DNA of 41,784 bases, from positions 1 through 41,784 of IMG/VR virus record IMGVR_UViG_3300000956_000110; one strand, given 5' to 3'. The notes under the pieces are model-generated. The model saw nothing but the letters and a program-made list of their open reading frames with translations. It had not been told where the DNA came from and made no database searches. The DNA is from a virus. Position numbers and translations under genes: made by a program. Shown in pieces: positions 20,937-29,766 of the stretch. Position 1 is the first letter of the stretch, and every line of letters begins with the position of its first letter.

Positions 20937-23098
20937 TGGGAATGCAACGGAAAAGCAAGGTCAATTTGCCGCAGCGTTCGACGCGTGCGGCTTTCGTTCC
21001 TTCTACGATTGATGCCGAAGCCCGTACAGTCCAGATCGTTTGGACCACTGGCGCTGAGGGTGAGCGTTGCGAATGGGACGGCGAGGTCTACCTCGAATCC
21101 TTACGGGTCGACGACAAGAGTATTCGGATGGGCCGTCTCAACGCTGGCGCTCCAGTCCTCGACGCTCACCAATCCTACGAACTGCGGAACCAGATCGGCG
21201 TTGTCGAGAAGGCATGGATCGAAGGCGGGGAGGGTCATGCCCTTGTCCGCTTCGCCAATACGCCGGAAGTCGAATCGACCTGGATCAAAATCCGTGACGG
21301 CATCTGCCGGAACATCTCAGTCGGCTACGTCGTCTATCACTACGAGCGCGTTGCAGGTTTGGACGGCGCTCCTGATCAGATGATTGCAGTCGACTGGGAA
21401 CCACTCGAAATCAGTTTTGTCCCGGTGCCTTTTGACGCCGGGGCACAAGTCCGCGGCGGCGTGACGCCCCGCACGTTCACCGCTGATGTCACCTATCGAA
21501 CCAAGGGGAAACCTAAGATGGCACGTTCTATCAAAGTAATTCGCACCGCGCTTACCCAAGCGCGCGCAGCGTTGGTCAAGGCCCGCGAAGTCGCGGACGA
21601 GACCAAGATCGAAGAGGCGCAGACCGCGCTGGAAACGATCGAGGCCGAACTCGAGGAAGCGCTCGATACTCTGGACGAAGGCACCGGTGATGCTGGTAGC
21701 GGCGAAGACGGTGAAGGCCAGCCCAACGCACCGCCTGGTGGCGAGACCGAAGAGCAGCGCATCGCACGCGAAGCCGCTGATGCTGAAGGCGATACCCCAG
21801 AACAACGCGGCGCCAAAGCTGAGCGTCTGCGCATCTCGGCCATTCGTTCGTTCGGTGCCCAGTTCAAGGTTGACACCAAGGTCACTGACGCTCTGGTTGA
21901 GCGTGGCATGACTGTCGAGCAGGCCAAGCTGGAATTGCTCACCACTCTGGCCACCCGCCAAGCGGCCATCAACCCGAACGCAGGCGGCACCATGCCCGAC
22001 AAGAAAATCCAAGAGGTCGCCCGCAACATGGAGGCGGCCATCCTGCACCGCGCCGCGCCGAGCAAGCACAAGATCACGGAAGCTGCCCGTCAGTTCCGCG
22101 GCCTGAGCCTTCTCGACATGGCCCGCCATTCCATCGAGATGGCCGGCGGCAACACCCGCGGCATGGACCGTGACGCCATCGCGCGTATGGCCCTGAACGT
22201 GACCAGCTTCAGCCAGCAGCGTTCGGTCGGCATGCACAGCACCAGCGACTTCCCGCTGATCCTGGGCAACACCATCAACCGTTCGCTTCGCGCCGCATAC
22301 GAAGCCATCGAGCAAACCTGGCAGCCGCTTGGCCGTCAGGCAAACTTCGCTGATTTCCGCGAGCGCACCTCTGTCGCGCTTGGCGAAGCCTCCCGTCTGG
22401 AGAAAGTTCTCGAGGGTGGTGAATACAAGTACGGCACCCTTCCGGAAGAGGGCACCAAGATCAAGGCAGCCAAGTTCGGCAAGATCATTGCCTTGACCTG
22501 GGAAGCTATCGTCAACGACGACCTGAACGCCTTCGACAAGATCCCAACTGCACTGGCCAACAGCGCACGCGAGACCGAGTCCGATCTGATCTGGAACCTG
22601 TTCCTGGTCGACCGCAAGTATTCGGACGGCGTGAATATCTTCAACAGCGCACACGGCAACATCGCTGGCGCCGCTGGCCCGCTGAACGTCACCACGTTGC
22701 AGGCAGCCCGGACCGCAATGCGCACCCAGAAGGGGATCGACAAGAAAACCTTCATCCGTGTGAATCCGAAGTACCTGGTTGTTGGCCCGCTGAACGAGAT
22801 GGCGGCCTACCAGTACACCAGCACCGCTTACGTGCCGGTCACTTCGGGCACCATTAACCCGGTCTACAACACCAACCTGATCGTTATCGTCGAACCGCGC
22901 ATCACCGACTACCGCTGGTTCTTGGTAGGCGAAGGCGTGGATACCTTCGAGTGGGGTTATCTCGACGGTGAAGGCGGCCTGATGACCGACACCCGCGAGG
23001 GCTTCGAAGTTGATGGCGTCGAGGTCAAGGCCCGTCTGGTCTTCGGCGCTGACTGGGTCGATTACCGCGGCGCCTACAGCAACGCCGGTACTGCCTAA
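20936..23098 (+). CDS. Prohead protease-major capsid protein fusion
   Basis: A 720-residue polyprotein. Residues 1-190 form an HK97-type prohead protease with a probable catalytic pair, His78 (LDAH) and Ser128 (NISVGY). Residues 195-300 are a charged coiled coil and acidic linker (EAELEEALDTLDEGTGDAGS), the likely scaffold (delta) region. About 345-720 is the capsid shell domain (SDFPLILGNTINRSLRAAYE, FNSAHGNIAG). Self-cleavage should release the shell protein. An in-frame ATG at 21518 has AGGGG 9 bases upstream and might give a protease-free product. Fusions of this type are known in other phages. Confidence 0.9.
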   Translation: MGMQRKSKVNLPQRSTRAAFVPSTIDAEARTVQIVWTTGAEGERCEWDGEVYLESLRVDDKSIRMGRLNAGAPVLDAHQSYELRNQIGVVEKAWIEGGEGHALVRFANTPEVESTWIKIRDGICRNISVGYVVYHYERVAGLDGAPDQMIAVDWEPLEISFVPVPFDAGAQVRGGVTPRTFTADVTYRTKGKPKMARSIKVIRTALTQARAALVKAREVADETKIEEAQTALETIEAELEEALDTLDEGTGDAGSGEDGEGQPNAPPGGETEEQRIAREAADAEGDTPEQRGAKAERLRISAIRSFGAQFKVDTKVTDALVERGMTVEQAKLELLTTLATRQAAINPNAGGTMPDKKIQEVARNMEAAILHRAAPSKHKITEAARQFRGLSLLDMARHSIEMAGGNTRGMDRDAIARMALNVTSFSQQRSVGMHSTSDFPLILGNTINRSLRAAYEAIEQTWQPLGRQANFADFRERTSVALGEASRLEKVLEGGEYKYGTLPEEGTKIKAAKFGKIIALTWEAIVNDDLNAFDKIPTALANSARETESDLIWNLFLVDRKYSDGVNIFNSAHGNIAGAAGPLNVTTLQAARTAMRTQKGIDKKTFIRVNPKYLVVGPLNEMAAYQYTSTAYVPVTSGTINPVYNTNLIVIVEPRITDYRWFLVGEGVDTFEWGYLDGEGGLMTDTREGFEVDGVEVKARLVFGADWVDYRGAYSNAGTA

Positions 23099-23146
23099 CA
23101 ATCCTTCCCGCCGCACGGACGCGGCAACCTTTCAGGAGATTCAACC

Positions 23147-23527
23147 ATGCGTTCTTTTTCTCAACCGGGGTCGATCCTCGACCTTATCGTTCCAGCCGGC
23201 GGCGTTGTCTCCGGCGTGCCAATCAAGATCGGCGTCTTCCTGGTCGTGCCTCAATGCACCGTCACTGCGGCTGAAGTTACTGCTGCTGGCGCCGGTGTTC
23301 TGGAGTTCGCCGGCAAGATCGATGGCGTGTTCGAGCTGAGCAAGATCAGCGCTCAGGCTTGGGCCGAAGGCGATGCAATCTACTGGAACAACACCACCGG
23401 CCTGATGACCAACGTATCCGTAACAGGCGTGTTCCTGGCTGGCGCTGCAACCGCAGCCGCAGCCAACCCGACCGCAACCGGCTTCGTTCGTCTGAACCCT
23501 GTAACCCTCCCAGCGGCGCAAGCCTAA
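23147..23527 (+). CDS. DUF2190 capsid decoration-like protein
   Basis: A 126-residue beta-rich protein starting MRSFSQPGSILDLIVPAGGV. It shows the DUF2190 features: a small Gly/Ala-rich barrel with VPIKIGVFLVVPQ, GKIDGVFELSK and WAEGDAIYWNNTTGLMTNV, then a G-FVRLNP end. Members follow the capsid gene and are thought to decorate or cement the head. AGGAG precedes the ATG. Its stop overlaps the next start by one base. Confidence 0.88.
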   Translation: MRSFSQPGSILDLIVPAGGVVSGVPIKIGVFLVVPQCTVTAAEVTAAGAGVLEFAGKIDGVFELSKISAQAWAEGDAIYWNNTTGLMTNVSVTGVFLAGAATAAAANPTATGFVRLNPVTLPAAQA

Positions 23528-23877
23528 TGGGCTGGTCCGCGATGGCAGATCGTACGCTGCGTAAATCGTTGCGGACCTTTCGTCAGGACCTGGGCGCGCT
23601 GTACCGGCGCCCAGGCCAACCTGACGTCGAACTGGAAGACGTCGTTTTCGACGACACCTATTTCGCTGTGGATAACCAGACCGGTGCCGAAGTTTCAAGT
23701 CAGCAACCGATCATGGGGGTCCGCACAGAAGACTTGCCTGCCGGCCGGAATAACGCAAAGGACCAGATCCTGATCACCCGCCGCGGCATCGATCACGTAT
23801 TCACCATCACCAACGTTCAGCCGGACGGCGAAGCAGGCACCACCCTGTTTCTGTCCAAGTCGCCAAGGAAAGTTTAA
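23527..23877 (+). CDS. Head-tail attachment protein, FII-like
   Basis: A 116-residue protein from the ATG at 23527, which overlaps the upstream TAA; the open frame extends further upstream but is not coding there. The size and the beta-rich sequence (VELEDVVFDDTYFAVDNQTG, ILITRRGIDHVFTITNVQPD) fit lambda gpFII-type joining proteins, which bind gpW or the portal and give the tail its docking site. The position after the decoration protein agrees. The match is by pattern and place. Confidence 0.65.
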   Translation: MGWSAMADRTLRKSLRTFRQDLGALYRRPGQPDVELEDVVFDDTYFAVDNQTGAEVSSQQPIMGVRTEDLPAGRNNAKDQILITRRGIDHVFTITNVQPDGEAGTTLFLSKSPRKV

Positions 23878-24404
23878 TGCACCCGCGCGCAGTCATCCGC
23901 CAGCAGTTCGTTGATCTTCTGAAGGGGCAGACGGACTGCGGCGACAACGTCTTCAAGCAGCGCTCACGCCCTTTCGTTCAGGCAGAGGGCTGGGCCTCAG
24001 AGCTTCCGGCGATCATCGTCTACACCAACGACGAATCGGCCAGCGTGTACAACGTGGCCCCGTCCGAGTGGGAGCGTGTGGCCAGCGTGGTGGTAGAGAT
24101 CCACGTCGCCGCTGACGAAGAGACTGACGACTTCCTCGACAATGTTGCAGAGCAGGTAGAGATCTTGATCTCCCGCTTCAACTGGGAGGATCAGAACATG
24201 GGGTTTGGCCTGGGCGGCTCACGCATGAACCTTGTTGAAGCTGGTTCGCAAATCAACGGGGCTTTGTCGATCACCTTCCCCATGACCTACTATTCGGCAC
24301 TCCCGGACGCCGGCAAGTCTGACGCTCTGGACGACTTCAAGACAGCAGCCAATACCTTTCAGATCGGCACAGCAACCAATGAACAGACGGTGGAAATTCC
24401 ATGA
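23877..24404 (+). CDS. Putative tail terminator protein
   Basis: A 175-residue protein. The ATG overlaps the upstream TAA. The alpha/beta sequence starts MHPRAVIRQQFVDLLKGQTD with a helix, then LPAIIVYTNDESASV and VASVVVEIHVAADEETDDFL, as in small tail-terminator proteins (gpU or Mu gp37 type). These cap the tube and stop its growth. It lies just before the DUF2635 and sheath genes, the usual place. The last 30 residues look flexible. Confidence 0.6.
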   Translation: MHPRAVIRQQFVDLLKGQTDCGDNVFKQRSRPFVQAEGWASELPAIIVYTNDESASVYNVAPSEWERVASVVVEIHVAADEETDDFLDNVAEQVEILISRFNWEDQNMGFGLGGSRMNLVEAGSQINGALSITFPMTYYSALPDAGKSDALDDFKTAANTFQIGTATNEQTVEIP

Positions 24405-24601
24405 CCCAGACAGTACGCATTAAGCCGGCGGGCGTGCTCTACGTCCGCCACCCGGACAACGGCCACCGCCACCTTGCAGCGGAAGGCGAGGACGTCGTCA
24501 TGTCCGCATGGTGGCACCGCCGCTTGGCTGACAAAGAAATCGAAATCGTCGAACCGGTTCAGGTGGACTCCACCAAACCACAAACCAAGGAGTCCAAATA
24601 A
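24401..24601 (+). CDS. DUF2635 family protein
   Basis: A 66-residue protein with the family pattern V-K-P-x-G-x-x-V-R-x-P...G-x-H-L-x-A-E-G-x-x-V...W-x-R-R-L-A-D (here KPAGVLYVRHPDNGHRHLAA and WWHRRLADKEIEIV). Members lie directly before the sheath gene in Mu-like phages. No role is proven. ATGA overlap upstream; the next gene starts immediately after the stop. Confidence 0.88.
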   Translation: MTQTVRIKPAGVLYVRHPDNGHRHLAAEGEDVVMSAWWHRRLADKEIEIVEPVQVDSTKPQTKESK

Positions 24602-26065
24602 ATGGCCATCTCTTTTGACCGGGTGCCGGCAAACCTTCGGGTGCCTGGTGTCTATGCAGAGATCAGCAACACCAACGCGCTCAGCGGCGCACAGCGCTTG
24701 GTGTACCGTCGCCTCATCATTGCCACCATGCTTGCCTCCGGCTCGGCTGTGGCGGGGGTCCCAGTCCAGTGCCTGAGCGAACCAGCTGCTGCTGGTCTGT
24801 TCGGCGCCGGCTCCGTTGCCCATGGCATGGTCGCTGCTGCGATTGCCAACGACCCATTCACCGATCTGTTTGTGCTGCCGATGGCTGATCCAGTCGCTGG
24901 CGTGCAAGCCACTTCGACGCTGACCATTACCGGCAGCGCTACCGCGGCGGGGACTCTGTCGCTCTACGTGGCCGGCCGTCTGGTCCAGGTCGCCATTGCT
25001 TCGGCCGACACGCCGACTCTGGCAGCCGGTAAGGTGGTAACAGCCATCACCGCAGCCGTGGGCCTTCCTGTCACCGCAGCCAACACCGCAGGCGTCGTCA
25101 CCTTCACTGCGCGCAACAAGGGCGCCACCGGCAACGACTTGGAAGTCCGAGCCAACTACAACGGCGAGCCTACTCCGGCCGGTCTGACCTTGGCCTTCAC
25201 CGACTTCGCTGGCGGCACCGGAAACCCTGACATCACCGCCGCCCTTGCTGCATTGGGTGACGCCTGGTTCCAGGCATGGGCTACCGCCTACACCGACACC
25301 ACCAACCTGGTCGCGATCGAGACGGACCAATACAACCGTTGGGGTCCGCTGCGCGAATCGGAAGGCCATGTATTCGGCGCTGTCCGTGGCACCTACTCGG
25401 CGGTTGCTGCAATCGGTTTGGCCCGCAACAGCGAACACCTTACGCTGGTCCAGAGCATCAAGGAGCCGACCCCCGCTTACGAGAAGGCTGCGGAAACGAT
25501 GGCCATCTACGCGCAAGCCGTGGCCAACGACCCTGCTCGTCCGGTGCAGAACCTGTCCTACCTGTGGTCCAAGCCTGCGGCTGAAGCTGTCCGCCTGACG
25601 ATCACCGAGCGCAACGTCCTGCTGTTCGACGGCATCGCTACCACCAAGGTTTCTGCCGGCGGCGTGATGCAGGCCGAGCGTCTGATCACCACCTACAAGA
25701 CCAACCCAGCCGGCGGCGCTGACGTCTCCTTCCTCGACAGCGAGACCCAGGCTACGTTGCTGTATCTGCGTCACGACCTGAAGGACCGCATCCTCCGCAA
25801 GTTCCCACGCAGCAAGCTGGCCGATGATGACAACCGCTTTGGCCCAGGCCAGGACATCGTAACTCCGAAGTCCTTCAAGGCTGAGCTGGTGGCCTGGGCG
25901 ATGGAGATGAACGAGATCGGCATCATCGAGAACATCGATTCCTTCAAGGCGCTGACTTTCAGCGAGCGCGATGTCAGCGACCGCAACCGCCTGAACAACC
26001 TGGTCGTTCCTGACCTGGTCAACCAGCTGCGGATCGTCGCAAACAAAATCCAATTCATTCTGTAA
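24602..26065 (+). CDS. Contractile tail sheath protein, Mu gpL-like
   Basis: A 487-residue sheath protein. The N-terminus (MAISFDRVPANLRVPGVYAE) is the classical Mu-type beginning. Middle domains are beta-rich and Ala/Thr-rich (VQATSTLTITGSATAAGTLS). The conserved C-terminal domain ends with LNNLVVPDLVNQLRIVANKI. The sheath surrounds the tube and contracts at infection, so the virion is a myovirus. It is followed after 12 bases by the tube gene. Confidence 0.93.
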   Translation: MAISFDRVPANLRVPGVYAEISNTNALSGAQRLVYRRLIIATMLASGSAVAGVPVQCLSEPAAAGLFGAGSVAHGMVAAAIANDPFTDLFVLPMADPVAGVQATSTLTITGSATAAGTLSLYVAGRLVQVAIASADTPTLAAGKVVTAITAAVGLPVTAANTAGVVTFTARNKGATGNDLEVRANYNGEPTPAGLTLAFTDFAGGTGNPDITAALAALGDAWFQAWATAYTDTTNLVAIETDQYNRWGPLRESEGHVFGAVRGTYSAVAAIGLARNSEHLTLVQSIKEPTPAYEKAAETMAIYAQAVANDPARPVQNLSYLWSKPAAEAVRLTITERNVLLFDGIATTKVSAGGVMQAERLITTYKTNPAGGADVSFLDSETQATLLYLRHDLKDRILRKFPRSKLADDDNRFGPGQDIVTPKSFKAELVAWAMEMNEIGIIENIDSFKALTFSERDVSDRNRLNNLVVPDLVNQLRIVANKIQFIL

Positions 26066-26077
26066 GGGGCGGCAGCC

Positions 26078-26446
26078 ATGGCAGGTAACAGAGTTCGGGG
26101 CGGCTTGCTCGCCTTCAAAATCGACGGGGTCTCTTATGCCGCTGTCGGTAACTTCACGTACAACGCGGGTGCTCCGCTGCGTACTGCGCTCATTGGGGCC
26201 ACCGGGGTTGACGGGTACAGTGAAGCGCCGCAGGCAGCGTTCATTGCTGGCGAGGTGCGTGACGGTTTCGACATCGACACCGAGGCGCTGGTCTCGGCGA
26301 CTGATGTGACCGCATCGCTTGAACTGGCCAACGGCAAAACCTTCGTCCTGGCCAATGGCTGGTTCGAAGGCGAGGGCACCGGCAACACCCAGGAAGGCAA
26401 CTTTGCCGTTCGATTCTCCAGCGACAAACGAGGCACTTTCGTATGA
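26078..26446 (+). CDS. Tail tube protein, Mu gpM-like
   Basis: A 122-residue protein, the usual size for Mu-type tube proteins. The opening MAGNRVRGGLLAFKIDGVSY and the later ASLELANGKTFVLANGWFEG fit the tube beta-barrel. Hexamer rings stack inside the sheath. AAGGGG lies before the ATG. The stop overlaps the next start (ATGA). Confidence 0.88.
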   Translation: MAGNRVRGGLLAFKIDGVSYAAVGNFTYNAGAPLRTALIGATGVDGYSEAPQAAFIAGEVRDGFDIDTEALVSATDVTASLELANGKTFVLANGWFEGEGTGNTQEGNFAVRFSSDKRGTFV

Positions 26447-26712
26447 CCGATAAGGCAGCAGTAACCATCACCCTCGAGTACCCGCTCGAGTTCGCCGACG
26501 AAGAGATCGTAGAGATCAAACTTCGCCGCGCGACTGGCAAGGATCTGAAGCTTTCGATGAAGGGCGCCAACCAGGTGCAAGACTCAATCGCCCTGGCTGT
26601 TCGTCTGTCCGGTCAGCTCCCTGCGGTTTTCGACATCATGGATGCATCCGACTTAACGGCGGTACTCGATGAAGTGGGAAACTTATTGAAGAGTGGCCAG
26701 AAGACTGGCTGA
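26443..26712 (+). CDS. Tail assembly chaperone, unshifted form
   Basis: An 89-residue protein of the Mu gp41 / phage tail assembly type (LEYPLEFADEEIVEIKLRRA, TGKDL). It should bind the tape measure protein during tail building and be absent from the virion. The 3' end contains the slippery heptamer GGGAAAC at 26676-26682, which gives a longer minus-one product. ATGA overlap with the tube gene. Confidence 0.85.
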   Translation: MTDKAAVTITLEYPLEFADEEIVEIKLRRATGKDLKLSMKGANQVQDSIALAVRLSGQLPAVFDIMDASDLTAVLDEVGNLLKSGQKTG

Positions 26713-26858
26713 CCGGTATGACGTTGTTGCTTGGGGCGGTGCGAGTCGCCCCGAGCGAACTCGACGCCATGGACGCGGACGACTTCGCTTTCTGGCTTGA
26801 ACGTGCGAAGGAGTGGGGAAGATGGCAGCAGCAGGCGCAGGAGGATCCTTTCCTTTAA
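26443..26858 (+). CDS. Tail assembly chaperone, minus-one frameshift fusion
   Basis: The heptamer G-GGA-AAC (26676-26682) is in the correct phase for simultaneous slippage in the frame of the 26443 gene. After residue 80 a shift back by one base continues in an open frame from 26682 to TAA at 26856-26858, adding 58 residues (LIEEWPEDWLTGMTLLLGAV to QQQAQEDPFL), 138 in all. This is the standard G/GT arrangement of phage tails. An ATG at 26718 inside the extension could also start a short product, but lacks a clear ribosome site. Confidence 0.8.
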
Positions 26859-28450
26859 GCGTAGTGATCTCGGTGGTCGATAAGATCACCGCGCCACTGA
26901 AGGGGATCACATCAGCAATTGGCCGCGTTGGCGGATCACTAAAAGGCCTGGGCGATCGCTCGGGCTTTTCCGTTTTGACCAATGCATTCGGCAAAGTAGG
27001 ATCGGCAGCCGCCGGCCTGGGCAAGACTGTCTGGGGAATTGGCAAAGCCTTTGCGGGGTTGGCGGCGTCCATGGGCCTGAGTGCTGGCGCGGCGTATGCC
27101 GCTGCCCAGTCCTATGCCGACGCCACAGGCGCGATCGGGGACTTGGCCAACCGGACCGGGGCATCGCGCGAGAAAATCCAGGAATGGGGCTACGCTGCGC
27201 AGCTCAGCGGGTCGTCTGCCGAAGCTCTGGGCGGCGCCCTGCAGAAGATGAACATCACCATTGGCAACGCAAAAAGCGGTTCGAAGGAGCTGAAGGAGAT
27301 GTTCAAGGGGCTCGACATCTCGTTCAAGAACGCTAACGGCAGCGCCAAAAGCACCGATGAAATCTTTGAGACTGTCGTGAATCGAATCTCGCGCATCAAG
27401 GACCCGGCGCTCCAGGCGAAGGCCGCTGTCACTATCTTCGGCAAGTCAGCAACCGAGCTTCTTCCGATGCTTCAGGGCGGGACCAAGGGTCTTGCTGAGA
27501 TGTCGGCAGAGGCCAGACGCCTAGGGATAGTGATCGACGAGAGCGGCGTTAAAGCTGGCGAAGAGTTCGGCGACGTCCTCGATCGCATGAAGGCCTCATT
27601 CCGTGGCGTCGGCAACACCATAGGCGCGGCTCTGGTCCCGGAGCTGTCCAACCTTGCGACACAGCTCACCGAGACCATCGTCAAGAACTTGCCGAAGATC
27701 AAAGAGTTTGCGCAGGAGTTCGCCAAGAACCTTCCCGGCTACATAGAAACCGCAAAAAACAAAGTCGTCGAGCTCTGGGAAAAACTGAAGCCGTTCGGCG
27801 ATAGGCTGCTGTGGCTCTCCGACAACATCGGTATTTTCAAGACGGCAGCCATTGTCCTTTCTGTCGTGATCGGGGTTCAGCTGGTGAGCAGCATCGTCAC
27901 GCTGGCTGCAGCGTTCACGACGCTCGGCGGTGCTATCGCCCTCACGCCAATCGGTTGGTTCCTTATCGGGGCGGCAGCGATCGCCGGCGCGGCCTTGCTG
28001 ATCTACAAAAACTGGGATCAGTTCGCATCCTTCTTCACTGACAAGTTCGACAAGGTGAGATCGGCTTTCAAGGACGGGTTCATCAAGGGGATTTGGAACG
28101 CGTGGAAGGAGTTCAACCCGGTCACGATGATCATCGAATCAATCAACGGTCTGGTGAAATTCATCACCGGCGTGGACATTGGCGGAATGATCACGTCGAA
28201 AGTGTCCGGCCTGCTCCCTGGCGGTGGCGGTGAATCCGATCCTTCGAGCGTCAACCAGCCGCTGGCCCCAGACCAGAACTACACAGCCGTTCCGGAAGGC
28301 GGGCCAATCGCCGCCGGCTTGGCAACCGCGAAGGCAGCGATCACGTTAGACTTTAAAAACTTGCCACCGGGTGTGAGCGTCGAGACCAAGGCAACAAGCG
28401 GCGCGAACATCAAGACCAATCAGGGATACTCGATGATGCCAATCCAATGA
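26822..28450 (+). CDS. Tape measure protein
   Basis: A 542-residue tape measure protein. The start ATG at 26822 (MAAAGAGGSFPLSVVISVVD) has AAGGAG 8 bases upstream, better than a GTG at 26813. Helical, Ala/Gly-rich N-terminal segments precede a domain with IGDLANRTGASREKIQEWGY. The C-terminal half has hydrophobic segments (TAAIVLSVVIGVQLVSSIVT, then WFLIGAAAIAGAALLIYKNW), which should contact or cross the host membrane. Its length sets the tail length, and 542 residues implies a short contractile tail. Confidence 0.92.
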   Translation: MAAAGAGGSFPLSVVISVVDKITAPLKGITSAIGRVGGSLKGLGDRSGFSVLTNAFGKVGSAAAGLGKTVWGIGKAFAGLAASMGLSAGAAYAAAQSYADATGAIGDLANRTGASREKIQEWGYAAQLSGSSAEALGGALQKMNITIGNAKSGSKELKEMFKGLDISFKNANGSAKSTDEIFETVVNRISRIKDPALQAKAAVTIFGKSATELLPMLQGGTKGLAEMSAEARRLGIVIDESGVKAGEEFGDVLDRMKASFRGVGNTIGAALVPELSNLATQLTETIVKNLPKIKEFAQEFAKNLPGYIETAKNKVVELWEKLKPFGDRLLWLSDNIGIFKTAAIVLSVVIGVQLVSSIVTLAAAFTTLGGAIALTPIGWFLIGAAAIAGAALLIYKNWDQFASFFTDKFDKVRSAFKDGFIKGIWNAWKEFNPVTMIIESINGLVKFITGVDIGGMITSKVSGLLPGGGGESDPSSVNQPLAPDQNYTAVPEGGPIAAGLATAKAAITLDFKNLPPGVSVETKATSGANIKTNQGYSMMPIQ

Positions 28451-29766
28451 GCTGGATCGACAGGCTGTTACCGGCCTCCTTCCGCGGTGTTCCCTTCTTC
28501 GTCGAGACAAGTGACGCTGAGTTCGGTCGCCGCCAAGTTACGCACACCGCCGCGCTGGTTGACGTGCCGACGCTCGAGGACCTTGGGCGGGCGGCCGACA
28601 TCTTCCAGATTGAGGGCTACCTCGTCGGCGATGACTATGACCTGGTGCAGGCTGACCTGATCAAGGCCATCCGCGATACGCCAGGCGAAGGCCGGCTTGT
28701 CCATCCTCGATACGGCGAAAAGTCTGTCGGGGCGTCGGGCTTCAGGATCCGGCACGACAACAAGGAAGGTCGCGTCTGCCGCTTCACAGTCACGTTCGGG
28801 GAGGCCGGAGAGCTCAGCCAGCCAACCGAATCAACCGATGGGCCGAACGTTCTGGCGGGCCGCGCGGAAGCCATCAGCGAAGTGGCAGAAGAGAGCTTTG
28901 TCGATCGGTTCACTGCGAACGGTTTTCCTCAGTACGTGCGGGACAGTGCGACGACGACCCTTACCAGCCTTGGCGATTACTTGGCAGCGCCTGCATCGTT
29001 CGTCACCGAAACGTACTCTGACGCCTCGGGAGTGTTCACCCGGGTAAACGGATACGCCGCCGGCGCCATCGACTTCGTGAGCGACAACGTCGCTGAATAC
29101 AGCCAACTCGTCGGTGGGTTTCTCGGCGATATCGACGATCTGATCAGTTCACCAAGCGACCTTGGGTCGAGGATCACCAGGATCATTCGAGGGGTTCGAA
29201 GCACTTTCGGGCTGAGCTCTGGCTCAATCCTGTCCGGCATCCTTGCGCTGTTCCCTCGGTCATCGAGCTCGAGCTCTCCTTACACCGCCGGCACGCCGCC
29301 GAATCAGGTGCCGACGCCACCGCCTACGCCCGTCCCAGTAACCGCGAGCAGGGCGCAGGTAGCCACCAACCAAGATGCAATCACCCAGCTTGTTCGGCAG
29401 ACCGTTGCCGCAGAGCTAGGGGTCGTCGCTGTCAGCCAGACATACGAGACGCTGGATGACGCCATTGACGTGCGCGAGGTGGTCGCCCAGACCATCGACA
29501 TGGAAGCAGAGGTAGCGAAGAGTGACGAGGTCTATGAGCAGCTGGTGCTCGAGCGCGCCGAGGTGATCCAGAACCTTCCGGCCCCAGACCAGTCGGCCGC
29601 TCGGGTGGTGCCCTACGAAACTCCTGCCGTCCAGCCTGCGCTGGTCATCGCCCAGAAGCTTTACGACGACGCGTCCAGAGAGTCGCAGATCATCGCCCGC
29701 AACCCAATCCGGCACCCTGGCTTTGTCCAAGGTGGCCAAACTCTGCAGGTTCTGAGCGATGGCTGA
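28447..29766 (+). CDS. Mu gpN-like DNA circularisation/baseplate protein
   Basis: A 439-residue protein. The first 130 residues (SWIDRLLPASFRGVPFFVET, AADIFQIEGYLVGDDYDLVQ) match the N-terminal domain called DNA circularisation N-terminal, found in Mu gpN. The remainder is helical with a Pro/Ser/Thr-rich linker near residues 275-300 (SSSSSPYTAGTPPNQVPTPP). In Mu-like virions it is part of the baseplate centre. Coupled to its neighbours by ATGA upstream and an 8-base overlap downstream. Confidence 0.9.
   Translation: MSWIDRLLPASFRGVPFFVETSDAEFGRRQVTHTAALVDVPTLEDLGRAADIFQIEGYLVGDDYDLVQADLIKAIRDTPGEGRLVHPRYGEKSVGASGFRIRHDNKEGRVCRFTVTFGEAGELSQPTESTDGPNVLAGRAEAISEVAEESFVDRFTANGFPQYVRDSATTTLTSLGDYLAAPASFVTETYSDASGVFTRVNGYAAGAIDFVSDNVAEYSQLVGGFLGDIDDLISSPSDLGSRITRIIRGVRSTFGLSSGSILSGILALFPRSSSSSSPYTAGTPPNQVPTPPPTPVPVTASRAQVATNQDAITQLVRQTVAAELGVVAVSQTYETLDDAIDVREVVAQTIDMEAEVAKSDEVYEQLVLERAEVIQNLPAPDQSAARVVPYETPAVQPALVIAQKLYDDASRESQIIARNPIRHPGFVQGGQTLQVLSDG

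Noticed and set aside
21317-23116. 599-residue open frame on the minus strand opposite the capsid gene
   Set aside because: It mirrors the G+C-rich codon pattern of the protease-capsid gene, has no ribosome site and no recognisable domain, and the plus-strand gene is certain.
24359-26053. 564-residue open frame on the minus strand opposite the sheath gene
   Set aside because: A shadow of the sheath gene caused by codon bias. It runs against the operon and shows no domain.
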